Shown here: positions 53,726 to 63,980 of the stretch, piece by piece
Layout: each line of letters starts with the position of its first letter
Numbering within the stretch: the first letter of the stretch is position 1
Source: Blastobasis lacticolella
Taxonomy: Eukaryota > Arthropoda > Insecta > Lepidoptera > Blastobasidae
Length of the DNA stretch: 64,000 bases
Assembly: GCA_905147135.1 (NCBI GenBank)
Contig: LR990058.1
Coordinates: 16,963,349 to 17,027,348, forward strand
Reading direction: 5' to 3'
Program-made: the position numbers and the translations under genes
Notes under the pieces: model-generated
What the model saw: only the letters and a program-made list of their open reading frames with translations
What the model was told of the DNA's origin: nothing
Database searches by the model: none

Positions 53726-54726
53726 TTCGGGCTATGTCCGTGACCTTAATTCACTTGCGGATATCCTCATTCTTGATTTCAACTATAGCTAAACACTAAT
53801 AAATAATATTTTCGTAAATATCAGAGTCCACTTTGTTTTTAACGAAATGCCATCCAATTCACATTGTGACTTTGCTTTTGGCCCACAGACGGAGATAATA
53901 GGTATAGAATATTATATACGTAAATGTTTTTTATTGCGCCCATCGCAAAGGAAATGGGCACCCTCCAGTAGCGGTTGGGAAGGAGGAGGTGAACTCTCAT
54001 GAGTACCAGCCGGCCGGCCGGACTGGTTATGCACGACTCGCCAAAAAGTGACCCCTGGGAGCACCTGTAGCCGGGAAGGCTTTCCAGGTTTCATCGGATG
54101 CGACACCCCGTAGGGACGGGGTAAATATAATATATTAATATGGAAGTGAGTGGCGATCGGCATTACGCGTCATTCAAAATGTACGAAATTGACCAATCAC
54201 AGAGCCGTATTGATCGCAGTGCGTTCACTTAGCAGGCGAGAACTGTGAGAACGCTTAGTAACCTCCTGTATTCTTCTTCTTATCGTGCTAATGATAAAAT
54301 AGGTTACTTCATTTTTGTTTATATTTTTCCAGTCCAAAACTGACGCGGACGGCACTGTCTGAGGCTTAAAATAAATCGCTATTCAGAAAACTAGATAATT
54401 GTTTTGTGAATACGGCTACAACTTCCCGCTAACGCTTATCAAATCGGCATACGAACGTATCCCAATATTGTGTGCTGACGCCGTCACTGAATATCATGCT
54501 TTGATCCTCCGCTTTGATGTGAACTGATTGGGATGCTCAACTCATTCCATTTGATGCCGTGTTACGGAGCAAGACACCTCCCAGGGGCATGTGAGCCGTA
54601 TGTGTATTCACCAAGGTAGGTTTTTATTCGGCTTCCCGCATGTGAAATTCGCTCAGTTTAGGGACTCCCGATGAAGCATGGAAAAAATAGTAATTTTGCC
54701 TGGTTCTGTGGATGGGTTGTGTAGAG
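53726..54726. other. Unassigned stretch
   Basis: 53935-54130 is GC-richer with GCGACACCCCGTAGGGACGG and may be a retroelement untranslated region, but there is no partner in the window. Confidence 0.4.
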
Positions 54727-55163
54727 AGTCGGTGGCGTATTGGTTAAGGGTTAGACTCGTAAGCGAGAGGTTACAGGTTCGAATCCCATGTACCAATGAC
54801 TCTTATCTAACTAATGTACCACCATTAGTTGAACACTAACCGATGCTCTTACGACAAGGGAAAAAGTAAAGTAAAACACATTTATTACACTCAAACACAC
54901 AGCACAAAACTTTTAAAATTAAATTAAAAAAATATAATCAAACAGAGACAGAATAAGAAAAAAGATACTCTAATCTCGTTACTCGTAAAAGTCGTGATAG
55001 ACCTGCACATTCAGGCGACTGCATGTGTAACCATGAATGTGGTCGGGTTCCCCTAGTAACAGGGTCACGGAGGTCAGATCACTGATCTGACAAATCCTGG
55101 ACCGACACCGGGTCCTCCCGGCTCGCAAGAGCACATCCGGGGCACTAACACTAAAATGATGAC
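54727..55163 (+). repeat. SINE A with tRNA-like head, split
   Basis: GTCGGTGGCGTATTGGTTAA (A-box region) and GGTTCGAATCCC (B box), body to 54864, then from 54991 (TCGTGATAGACCTGC) to CTAACACTAAAATGATGAC. Confidence 0.85.
54865..54990 (-). mobile_element. 126 bp AT-rich insertion in SINE A
   Basis: In complement it reads GTGTTTGAGTGTAATAAATG then TGTTTTAC, an AATAAA-containing 3' end. Probably a very short 5'-truncated retroelement tail. AAAA flanks are not informative. Confidence 0.5.
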
Positions 55164-56447
55164 ACTGCTTAGACTGGATTCTCAAGTATTGATTTTGGTA
55201 ACCGAAGTTACTTGGAAAGCTGTTTCGTGAAAGATACTTAGTTTTAGTACCTTTTTTGAGAAGAAAGCGCAAAGTTTGTACACTTTTATACATGTAACGG
55301 TCTCATTTTGGGTTATTTTTGAGAATCGTATGCAATCAACGCCATCTATATGTATTTATTTAAAACTTATCAGTTACCTAGCACCCATAACACAAGCTTT
55401 GCTTACTTTGGGGCTAGATGGCGCTGTGTGAATTAGTACTATTTATTTATTATCTATTACAATTATTACAACGATATTTTCTTTTTAATCGGCTTTTGAA
55501 AAGTCTCCTTCCACTTCTCTACAAGATTAAAGTTGTGTTCTGAATACTCGGTGCGTTCCGGACACACTCTCGCTTCCTGCGTATTTTTTTCTTTCCCTCA
55601 TGATTCGATAATGAGCAAAGGGAGTTGCGTCGCAACAGCCTTTTGATCGCGCGTCGTGCGAATATGTTATTACATATTACACGGGTTACATAAGATAATC
55701 ATTGTTAATATGAGTACTTACATCAGATACGTATTGTGATAATTAATATTGTTGTCGCAAATTAATTAACGTGTTTCAGATTATTGTGTTGCTAACGAAA
55801 CGTTTTCGTGTTTATGTATCGTTGTAGTTAGGGTTGCCATGCCTGTAGGCTTGTTTTCAGGACATTTATGATTTAGTACAAAAATATTGGAAAGTTAGCT
55901 TTTTATACTAGGTTAGAATGGCAATTTTTTTTTTGCTCTGTGATTTAGTATTACAGGGTTTAAGCAAATAACCTAACCGACACAAAATGTCGGATAGCCC
56001 CCGACGAAGTTCACTGAAACGCGAATATTATCTAAACTATAGAACCGATTTTTAAAGTTTAGCGTAGCTTCTGTACGACTTCGTTCTTATGGTCCGCCAT
56101 ATTTCATTCATACATTTACTTCGATTTACTGATTTATTGTAATGTATTGAGATGGTTAAATTTATGATTTTACGAAATTGTTTGACATTGATATTTTTAG
56201 TTAATTGACATAAGTATGGAATTTGAAATTGTTATTATTTTTATATTTTTAGTAATGAATTTAAAAACTACTTACGTACCTAAAAGGATGATATGGAATT
56301 GTAAATTCTGAAATAAATGATTATTTATTTATTTATTTAAAGAAACAGAATCATCTCGATTTAATTGGCTTTCAAATAAACACCGCTACGATGCCACAGA
56401 CAGAAATAAACGTAACCATAACACCTCTCTTTGTTGATGCAATGGAA
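55164..56447. other. Unassigned, SINE H end at 55345-55437
   Basis: TATCAGTTACCTAGCACCCA to GGGGCTAGATGGCGCTGTG is a SINE H 3' half in plus orientation. The remainder is AT-rich without recognised content. Confidence 0.45.
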
Positions 56448-56909
56448 AGGAAAAACTGCCATGTGACCTCCGTGACCCAGCTACCAGGGGAACCTGACCA
56501 GATAGGACCATGGTTACACATTCAGTCGGCTGAATGTGCTGGTTTCATCACGATGTTTTCCCTCGCCGTAAAAGCGTTAAACTAATTTATTTATTTATAT
56601 TTACTGAAATTGTCACATTACAGATTTGTTACAATTAATTTATAAGCATGGGTATTTATGCAGGTTTCGATATAATATTATATACAAATTTAATACTGTA
56701 TGGTACTTACACTAATGTACATAAGTATGTATGTATGTATGTAAACTCTTTATTGCATTAAATACCTTAGAACTATATAACAAAAGTGATATAAAATACA
56801 TTGCAAAGACGGGCCAGAAAAGTCAGAAAAGTCTTTGCTACATGGCCGCACTGGGGTTCGAACCCGGTACCACTCGCTTACGAGTCAGACACTTAACCAC
56901 TAATACCCT
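56448..56909 (-). repeat. SINE A fragmented by AT-rich insertions
   Basis: Body at 56448-56581, a short ACTAATGTACATAA remnant at 56710-56723, and the head with B-box complement GGGGTTCGAACCC at 56852-56905. (TATG)n at 56725-56742. Confidence 0.7.
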
Positions 56910-57496
56910 CGAATATATACTTACCTGTGTAAATATGTACCTACTTGCATATTAATACTTGTATTGTTACAGGTCAGTAATTCAAGCATTTTTGAGCCAT
57001 TGAACTACGTTGTATTATACGTTTGTGTTGTGTTGTTGCGTGTACATAAAAGCGTATTCTATTCTGTTCTATTTCAAAAATTCTTAGCTGACTTATAACC
57101 CTATGGTTTATATATACCAATATAGGAAATATTACCACCCGAAAGCCGACGTCTCCTAATCGAAACAATTTAACATAATAACGTCCTATCCCGACGGGCC
57201 ATCAGATACCTTCAAAGGCTTCGGAGCCGCGATCGGCTGTCGAATACGCCTGTGGGAGCCGTTTGAGCTTTCGCTTATCAGCTGTCCGCGCGAGCCTTGT
57301 TTTGACTTCGGAACGTCTAAGCTTTAAGTCTATGTAGATGTGTTCAGAAATTAAACGGCGGAGAGGCATGGAGAGAGCCAGTATAGGATAGTTCTTACAA
57401 AAGTAGTTTCAAGTATCAAGAGTAATTCTGTATTTTCTTTTGAAATTACAGAATATACTTTATTATAAAAACAACATACAAAAATAATGAACAAAA
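56910..57496. other. Unassigned stretch
   Basis: Nothing recognised; the LINE insertion site lies at its right edge. Confidence 0.4.
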
Positions 57497-57552
57497 TTTT
57501 TTTTTTTTTTTTTTTTTTTTATAACCAACAAGTCGGGCATTTGACCGCCATC

Positions 57553-60500
57553 TCACCTGTTGGTAAGTGACGATGCGGCCGAAGATGAAGCATGCCCGTC
57601 TTGGAACAGCCTATTCACTCTAGCCTTAAAGGCATCCAGATTATATTGATCAGGGAACACACTCGCAGGCAAAGCGTTCCATTCCTTAGCCGTACGCATT
57701 ATAAAGGTCGAGCCAAAGCGGTTCGTGCGGATGGCTGGAAGATCCACGACATAAGGATGAAGCGCTCGCCCGGATCGCGTTTCCCGATGGCGGAAAGGGG
57801 CCGGCGGAATGAGGTCGTGCAGCTGCTTCGCACACTCTCCGAAATGTAATCTGTAGAAGACCGACAGACGCGCAACCCTACGCCGATTTTCGAGGCTCTG
57901 CAGCCTAGCCTTAATCAACCGCGGGTCACAAATTATCTTCTTTGCACGTTTTTCCACCGAATCCAAAGCCGCCAGTTGATATTTAGCTGATCCATCCCAG
58001 AGGTGGCAGCAGTACTCCATGCAGGACCGCACTTGTGCTTGATATAACTGAAGCAACTGCCTAGAAGTGAAGTACCGCCTAACCTTCGAGAGGATACCAA
58101 GTTTTTTTGCTGCAGTCTTTGCCTTGGATTCGATGTACTGACCGAAGTTGAGATTTGAAGATAACTCAACACCAAGAAGCTGTAGGTTGTCGGTAATTTC
58201 CACAGGAACATCCCGAAAAGTTGGAGTAAGATGGAATGGACTCCTTTTGGCGGAAAACAAACACGCCTGAGTTTTGGTTGCGTTGAACGCCACCAGATTG
58301 GCATCGCCCCAATCAGAAACTGCCTTGAGAGCTATGTCCAAACGATCAACCATGGCCTCTCGACAAGACTGAATATCGTCCCTGCTGGCTTTTGCCTCTG
58401 ACAGATATCTATCCGTTACCGTGCTGTCATCTGCATACCCAAAGGTACCTGGTACAAGCAGATTGTTAATATGCAGCAGGAATAAAGTCGCGGACAGTAC
58501 AGATCCCTGAGGAACTCCCGCGTCGATAGCCTGGAGATTAGACGAGTAGCCATCGATAACTACACGGATTGAACGTTCACTCAAAAAATCTGATATCCAG
58601 GTGCAAAAGCCAACAGGAATACCAAATGAAGGAAGCTTGCTTAGAAGGCAAGCATGCCAAACCCTGTCAAAGGCCTTAGAAATATCAAGAGACACAGCAA
58701 TGGCCTCGCCATGTCTCTCAATGGCCTCACTCCATAATTGTGTGGCATACACCAGAAGGTCCCCAGTAGACCGACCACGGCGGAATCCGTACTGGTGATC
58801 GCTGAGGAGATCGTTACCTTCAAGATGCGCAAGGAGTTTATTGTTTAGCGCACGTTCCATAATCTTACAGAGTATGGAAGTGACCGAAATAGGGCGGTAA
58901 TTGGAAGGGTCGGCACGGCTGCCTTTTTTTGGCACGGGCTGCACATTGGCAAGCTTCCACGACTTAGGTACAATACCAGTCTCAAGTGAGAGGCGATACA
59001 GGCGCGTGAGAACAGGAGACAGCTCGGGGGCACAACTACGCAGGACTATTGCCGGTATACCATCTGGTCCACTAGCCTTGTTCACGTCCAGACTCCGCAG
59101 GATTTTCAATATCTCTTTCTGATGTATTCGCACTTCTGCCATAGCGCAGTCAGCACGGGGTGAGATAGGTGGTGTTTTTCCTGCAGTATCCAAACGCGAA
59201 TTCGCCGCGAAAAGAGAAACAAGCAAATTTGCTTTCTCTTCAGCAGCATGGGCCAATGTTCCGTCTGGTTTTAGCAACGGAGGCAACGAAGACTGGCTGA
59301 AATTTGATTCGACCGCTTTTGCCAAAGACCAAAACGCCTTACTCCCAGGAGGGTAAGAGGCCAGTTTGGCGCCAATCCGGCTTATGTGATCGAATCGAGC
59401 CCTGCGTAGCGTCCTTTTGCAAGACTTGGCGGCGAGGTTAAAGGCTCTCTTCAGTTTGCGAGTATCCGGAGACATATGCGCTCGAGCCTCAGCCCAGGCA
59501 GAGTATGCCGCCCGCTTCAGCACTTCAGCGCGACTACACTCAGCACTAAACCATGGACGAGACCTGCCGTTCATCGCTACGTCAGAATACGGAATAAAGT
59601 ACTCCATACCCTGCCGTATAACCGCGGTAACGGCTTCGGCACAATTCGACGGATCGCCCGAAGAGAAGCATGCCTTCCGCCAAGGATAGGACGAAAAGAA
59701 GTGGCGCATCTCATCCCAATCTGCTGACTTGTATCGCCACACCCGTCGGGGGTTGCATGGGGTTTGCTCGGGTGGGGAATAAACGGATACAGATTTCACC
59801 AGACAGTGATCGGATGTACCCAGCGGTGCAGAAACCGATACTGAGTGCCTGTCCGGATCAGTTGTCAGCAGAAGGTCTAAGCAATTGGCGGTATGGGAGT
59901 CAACATCAGGTACCCTCGTGGCACAGCTTACCAGCTGGGTGAGATCTAGCGACAGAGCTAGTTTACGTGCTTCTCTCCCAGCATGATCCGTCACCTGGTA
60001 TGGGAAAAGCCACTCTTGGTGGTGGGCATTGAAATCCCCCAGAATGACTAACTGCGCCGCGGGGTAACGTTCCCTCGCTTCATCCGCCACTTCTACGAGA
60101 TGGTCACATAAGCGAGTCGTCTCCTGATCCCCGCTGTGCGATCGGTAAATGCACGCATACAGGAGTTGTTCTTGACCTGTATCCACCAGCAACCATAAAA
60201 TAGAGAAACTAGACCCCTCAAAGCTCCTTAGACGCCGAATGCAGATGTCTTCGCGAGCGTAGACACAGACTCCGGCACGAGGTACAAACCTGTGCTCGAG
60301 AGTATACCCTGGGTAGCTGAGGTACGCCGCGTCAGCCGGACATCTGATCTGCGTCTCGGTGAGGAACAGCAGCTGTGGTTGTTCAGTTTCAAGGTGATAG
60401 TGGACTGCATCGAGATTTGAGTGCAGGCCTCGGATGTTAGTGAGGTGCACTTTGAGTGGGAGGGAGTGCAGCCGCTGTTTAACGTTTCTCTTTTTTTTAC

Positions 60501-60732
60501 TGATCATGAGTTTGAGTGAAAAGGTTGTTTTAGAAGGATGGCAGTTGGACGAGGTGGCGCTCCGCCCACCAGCAAACATGCTCACCAATACCGCACGGGA
60601 AGGTGCCTGACGCGGAGACCGCGGGGACGCCCGAACCCCCCCAAATTGGCTACCTGGCCCTCCCATCCGGTCGCCAACCGGCAAGGTAGAGCAATCTGGG
60701 ATTTTTCGTAAGATGGCGGGGCAGCCTTTCAC
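57553..60732 (-). CDS. LINE endonuclease/reverse transcriptase (Jockey/CR1 group)
   Basis: An uninterrupted ORF of 1059 codons. Residues ~93-315 form the exonuclease/endonuclease/phosphatase fold that nicks target DNA: N99, E126 in FLTET, LGDFNAHH with D233 and N235, D286 in LDLLL, and GTSDHC with D308 and H309. The reverse transcriptase covers ~545-810: NKASGPDGIP (551-560), motif A SLDISKAFDRVW with D683, motif B GVPQGSVLSATLF (739-751) and motif C YADD (766-769). A C-terminal region with KEWNALPASVFPDQYN (1016-1031) follows. All catalytic residues I can check are present. The first ATG gives a basic 75-residue leader; M76 (MISKKK) is an equally plausible start. There is no separate ORF1. 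The protein strongly resembles moth Jockey/CR1-type polymerases from family knowledge. It would act in target-primed reverse transcription in the nucleus. Confidence 0.93.
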   Translation of the reverse strand: MKGCPAILRKIPDCSTLPVGDRMGGPGSQFGGVRASPRSPRQAPSRAVLVSMFAGGRSATSSNCHPSKTTFSLKLMISKKKRNVKQRLHSLPLKVHLTNIRGLHSNLDAVHYHLETEQPQLLFLTETQIRCPADAAYLSYPGYTLEHRFVPRAGVCVYAREDICIRRLRSFEGSSFSILWLLVDTGQEQLLYACIYRSHSGDQETTRLCDHLVEVADEARERYPAAQLVILGDFNAHHQEWLFPYQVTDHAGREARKLALSLDLTQLVSCATRVPDVDSHTANCLDLLLTTDPDRHSVSVSAPLGTSDHCLVKSVSVYSPPEQTPCNPRRVWRYKSADWDEMRHFFSSYPWRKACFSSGDPSNCAEAVTAVIRQGMEYFIPYSDVAMNGRSRPWFSAECSRAEVLKRAAYSAWAEARAHMSPDTRKLKRAFNLAAKSCKRTLRRARFDHISRIGAKLASYPPGSKAFWSLAKAVESNFSQSSLPPLLKPDGTLAHAAEEKANLLVSLFAANSRLDTAGKTPPISPRADCAMAEVRIHQKEILKILRSLDVNKASGPDGIPAIVLRSCAPELSPVLTRLYRLSLETGIVPKSWKLANVQPVPKKGSRADPSNYRPISVTSILCKIMERALNNKLLAHLEGNDLLSDHQYGFRRGRSTGDLLVYATQLWSEAIERHGEAIAVSLDISKAFDRVWHACLLSKLPSFGIPVGFCTWISDFLSERSIRVVIDGYSSNLQAIDAGVPQGSVLSATLFLLHINNLLVPGTFGYADDSTVTDRYLSEAKASRDDIQSCREAMVDRLDIALKAVSDWGDANLVAFNATKTQACLFSAKRSPFHLTPTFRDVPVEITDNLQLLGVELSSNLNFGQYIESKAKTAAKKLGILSKVRRYFTSRQLLQLYQAQVRSCMEYCCHLWDGSAKYQLAALDSVEKRAKKIICDPRLIKARLQSLENRRRVARLSVFYRLHFGECAKQLHDLIPPAPFRHRETRSGRALHPYVVDLPAIRTNRFGSTFIMRTAKEWNALPASVFPDQYNLDAFKARVNRLFQDGHASSSAASSLTNR

Positions 60733-61107
60733 TGGCGGCTAACCAGCTACTTGGGCCCCCAACTATCTACGGTCGGCCAGCGGCGGCACCGTGCTTCGGA
60801 TCCCGCTGCCCTCCGAAGCCAGGCACCCGGTACGGGAGTGGTGAGCATCAAGAAAAAAGACGGTTACGCAGAGCGACCACAACTGTCCAGACCCATCCTC
60901 CTAAGCGGCTACTCCAGACATCACAACGAAACACGGCTGGGCCGCTTGACGATGCGTTCGCCTGGAGGGTGGTGACCAGCCACGGCCGAAGCCTACCACC
61001 GGAGAGAGTGCTGTCCATTTTGCACTACCCGGGGATCACGTGTAGGGTAACGAGAGTCATGAAGCCCAAAGTGGGCTTCGCCTACGGACGCGGACAGCAT
61101 TGATCCC
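60733..61107 (-). other. 5' leader of the LINE
   Basis: GC-rich, with GGGGATCAATGCTGTCCGCG at the 5' end and AAGCCCACTTTGGGCTTC forming a perfect hairpin near 61048-61065. GTGGTAGGCTTCGGCCGTGG is a block I recall from many lepidopteran LINEs. Internal promoter elements are expected here, but none can be proven. Confidence 0.65.
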
Positions 61108-61854
61108 CAAAAAATAAATATGAATACTTGAAGAGTTCATATTGTAATTTTTCAAAAATGTTGCGATTCACAAGTTTTTTTTATAAAATGATCGCTAGAT
61201 CCGTGATCTAGTAATCGATATCATGTGGAGGGAAGAGATTTCTTTAATTATTTTAGAAGATATGGGCGTTTGAAGTTATGTGGTGTGCAGGTGACTGGCA
61301 ACTTTAACCAGGTTATGGACAATGGTCGCAGGTTAACGACAAATTAAACTGAAGCTTTAGTAGGTTACCGACAGGTTAGTAAATTGTCAAACAACTCTAA
61401 AGAAAAAGAAAGAAAAGTACCGGCTAGTTTCCTTTAAGGTACGAAATAGAATGAGTTTTCTAGGTAGAAAAAAGTTAGGAAATTTGATCGGGAAATTGGA
61501 TTGGATGATTTGGGAACAGACTGAAACTACTTTTATTTTGTTATACGAAGTTGTTATTGACATGAAGGATAACGTCAGGTAGAACGGTTTGTTTGAGATT
61601 AATAGACTCTGGAAAGAGTGGCCGTGTGGTGTCCGACATTATTGCACAAACCCCGAATTCCAGCAGACTGCAGACTTTTCTCTTGGCCGATAGTAATAAG
61701 GCAATAAGGAAGCCCACCTCTTTTATTTATTTTTACATTAACGACTCTCCGGGTGTTGTAGGTGTCTATCTATGGGCGGTGGCGATCACTTATACCATCA
61801 GATGACAGGCTGCCTGATTTTCCATGTTACTTTTTTTTATTATGTTACTCAGCA
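61108..61854. other. Unassigned stretch with family B start
   Basis: GAGTGGCCGTGTGGTGTCCG (61616-61635) resembles the left end of repeat B. Otherwise nothing. Confidence 0.4.
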
Positions 61855-61995
61855 GACAAACAGGCAAACGGGCCACCTGATGGAAAGTGGTCACCGCCGC
61901 CTATGGACATCAGCAACACCAGGGGAGTCACCAATGCGTTGCCCTAATCTACCTCTTGAACGATCCCATGTCATATTCCAAAGGAAACACTGTTA
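61855..61995 (-). repeat. Repeat D fragment
   Basis: GACAAACAGGCAAACGGGCC, CACCGCCGCCTATGGACATC and GATCCCATGTCATATTCC. Confidence 0.7.
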
Positions 61996-62029
61996 CTGTT
62001 TACTGTTATAAACAAGGTGTTTTCTGTGT

Positions 62030-62155
62030 GTATTTTAAACACTGCGATTTCCAACCCACCTGCCAAACATAACGATTATGATAATGCCCCATACTGACAT
62101 GGAGGAGGCTCAAGTCCAGCAGTGGACTGATTGGGCTGTTGGTGTGTAACGTGTG
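62030..62155 (+). repeat. Repeat B, diverged partial copy
   Basis: TAAACACTGCGATTTCCAAC, CACCTGCCAAACATAACGAT and CCAGCAGTGGACTGATTGGG. Confidence 0.6.
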
Positions 62156-62203
62156 GAATCCAAGCTCGCGTAAGCTCGCTGCATCGTTGAACATTTCTCT
62201 TAA

Positions 62204-62658
62204 GGTGTGTCCAAACATAGAGCGGCACGTGCGCGGCAGCAACACGCGGCATGTCCAGGAAACAATTCTGCCGCGCTCTAGTTAGGACTATTGACGAATG
62301 TTTGCGCGGCAACATTGCGCGGCACTTGCGAGACACGCCGCGCATATGAATTCACTCTGACCCAAAATTACAATGAAGGCGGTCAGTGTTTTAGAAGAGT
62401 GTCCTTGGAAGAGTTTGAACAGTTGCATAGCCCACAACTATGAGCCATATATTTCAATCAATCTAATTGATGTTTCATTGTCCATTTTTAAGAAGCGCAA
62501 ACACGTCCAGACAGGATTACGGACGAACGATAACTGCCTGTGCAAACACAGCGCGGCACGCCGCGCGCGGCAGCCGCGCACACTTGCCGCTCAACGCAAC
62601 GTTCGCGACGGCTGTTGTACAAACAACGCACACTTGCCGCTCTATGTTTGGACACACC
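62204..62658. mobile_element. TTAA-flanked non-autonomous DNA transposon, 455 bp
   Basis: GGTGTGTCCAAACATAGAGC at left with its exact complement at right (24 bp perfect, extending to GGCA), bounded by TTAA on both sides (62200-62203 and 62659-62662). Both arms are packed with GCGCGGCA and TTGCCGC words, up to GCCGCGCGCGGC. TTAA targets suggest piggyBac- or Kolobok-type mobilisation; the GCGGC-rich arms recall PIF/Harbinger elements. Confidence 0.85.
62350..62485 (-). pseudogene. Possible MADF/Myb-like remnant inside the TTAA element
   Basis: The minus strand from an ATG at 62485 reads MDNETSIRLIEIYGS, stop, LWAMQLFKLF and on to FIVILGQSEF. A start followed at once by xLIExY and then LW is how MADF-type DNA-binding domains begin (LIELY..xPxLW). 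PIF/Harbinger transposons carry such an accessory DNA-binding protein. The match is only about ten residues with an internal stop, so this is a weak call; chance remains possible. The plus strand also has an open frame of 112 codons here, which I consider spurious. Confidence 0.3.
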
Positions 62659-62816
62659 TTAAGACACCGCTGGACTATCAAGAATCTTTTTTCTTTTTCG
62701 CAGTATTCTAGCTGTCCTTTCGGTTTTCACTCGTATGCATTTCTCATCTCTGAGAACATCTATCAACAACTATACCGCGGTATCGTCTGTACCTAACATA
62801 AAGTGTAAAATGTAAT

Positions 62817-63066
62817 GAGCTCGTCTAATCTAAAATGACGCGCCCCACTATCGCATTAACGCACACAAGCAAGTTTAAAATATGGACGCAATACATATAC
62901 AAATGCCGTTTTAATTGGTCATTCAGTTGCCGGTCAGATTCAAACGTAGGAGCACGCGTCGTTCATTGGCTCCCACACAGATGAAGTGTCGTTATCAATA
63001 TTTGCACTCACACATCGAAATCAACTAACTAAGCAGTGGGGCGCGTCATTTTAGACTAGACGAGCT
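62817..63066. mobile_element. MITE F copy 3
   Basis: GAGCTCGTCTAATCTAAAAT with inverted right end GTCATTTTAGACTAGACGAG. The right terminus has an extra T and the flanks are less clean than for the other two copies. Confidence 0.8.
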
Positions 63067-63218
63067 TCTACCTATCTTATTTACATATATTCGTATACAT
63101 AGACACTCGACACCAGAAACGCATGAAGCTTGACATCGTACCGTAAATAATTGCGTTAGCTGAAAATCGTATGATAATCGAATGTAACAGTAATTTCACC
63201 TCATTGAGAGCATTCGAG

Positions 63219-63312
63219 CGAACAGCCTTCGTCAAAGTTCAAAACTCGAAGTCAAGTTGCTCATTCCACGACTCAAGGGGGAAGTGGAGGCGAAAAGTTG
63301 TTTAAGGAAAAC
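63219..63312. repeat. ~90 bp direct repeat, left copy
   Basis: GCCTTCGTCAAAGTTC, GTCAAGTTGCTCATTCCACG and GGGGAAGTGGAGGCGAAAAG. The partner is at 63888-63980. Confidence 0.6.
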
Positions 63313-63489
63313 TTGATTATTATTATTACTAACATGTTATTTTAGAATGAGGTTTTCAGGGCGAGAAACATCAGGAAAGGTAGTCGGGATTTAGAATATT
63401 CTACTCAGAAAACTACTTTTCTATAAACAAATAGGTAGATAGACGAAATTGTTAATGAAATGAAGTGGAAAAGAAAAGAGTGGAATAGT

Positions 63490-63800
63490 CTGCTTGCGTT
63501 TGTATTTTTAACCCCCGGCGAAAAATAGGCGTGTTATAAGGTTCATGTGTCATATGTGTTCATATTATGTGCGTGTGATCTGTGGCTCCGTGTATGTGTG
63601 GATGTGTGTGTCTGTATTCACATACAGACACACCGATACGATGTCACCATCGTAGATCCCGAACGGATCTTTTTCTTTATTTAAAAGGCAGTTTTATCGA
63701 AATTGGCCTTCGCTTTGTTTCATTAAAATCGGTTCAGTACTTTAGAAAATATTCTAATTTTGTCGTTTGTTTATCCTACTTTTTACTGTCGGCTAATAAA
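63490..63800 (-). repeat. Helitron-like repeat
   Basis: Complement includes TGAACCGATTTTAATGAAAC and AAAGTACTGAACCG. ACCCCCGGCGAAAAATAGG lies at the opposite side. Contains the imperfect hairpin GTGTGTCTGTATTCACATAC. Confidence 0.45.
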
Positions 63801-63887
63801 AAAATGAACGAGTGAATGAAAAATGTATTGTAGCCAGGACCCCACGATGAGAAAACATATTTTAAAATAAACCTAATAAAATAAGGG

Positions 63888-63980
63888 CTGCCTTCGGCAA
63901 AGTTCCGAACAAGCGAGAAGTTGTCAAGTTGCTCATTTCACGGCTCAACTGGGGAAGTGGAAGCGAAAAGTTGATTTGGG
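63888..63980. repeat. ~90 bp direct repeat, right copy
   Basis: GCCTTCGGCAAAGTTCCGAA, GTCAAGTTGCTCATTTCACG and TGGGGAAGTGGAAGCGAAAA, in direct orientation to 63219-63312. Confidence 0.6.

Larger units (their letters stand above)
57497..61107 (-). mobile_element. Near full-length APE-type LINE
   Basis: The 3' end at 57497-57518 is a T22 tract on the plus strand, a poly(A) tail in sense. A 3' UTR of only ~34 nt (ACAGGTGAGATGGCGGTCAA) is followed upstream by a single long ORF and a ~375 nt leader ending near 61107. The flanks both contain AAAAATAA-type sequence, but no clean target duplication could be fixed. Relics: 39541-39886 and 3236-3289. Confidence 0.9.
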
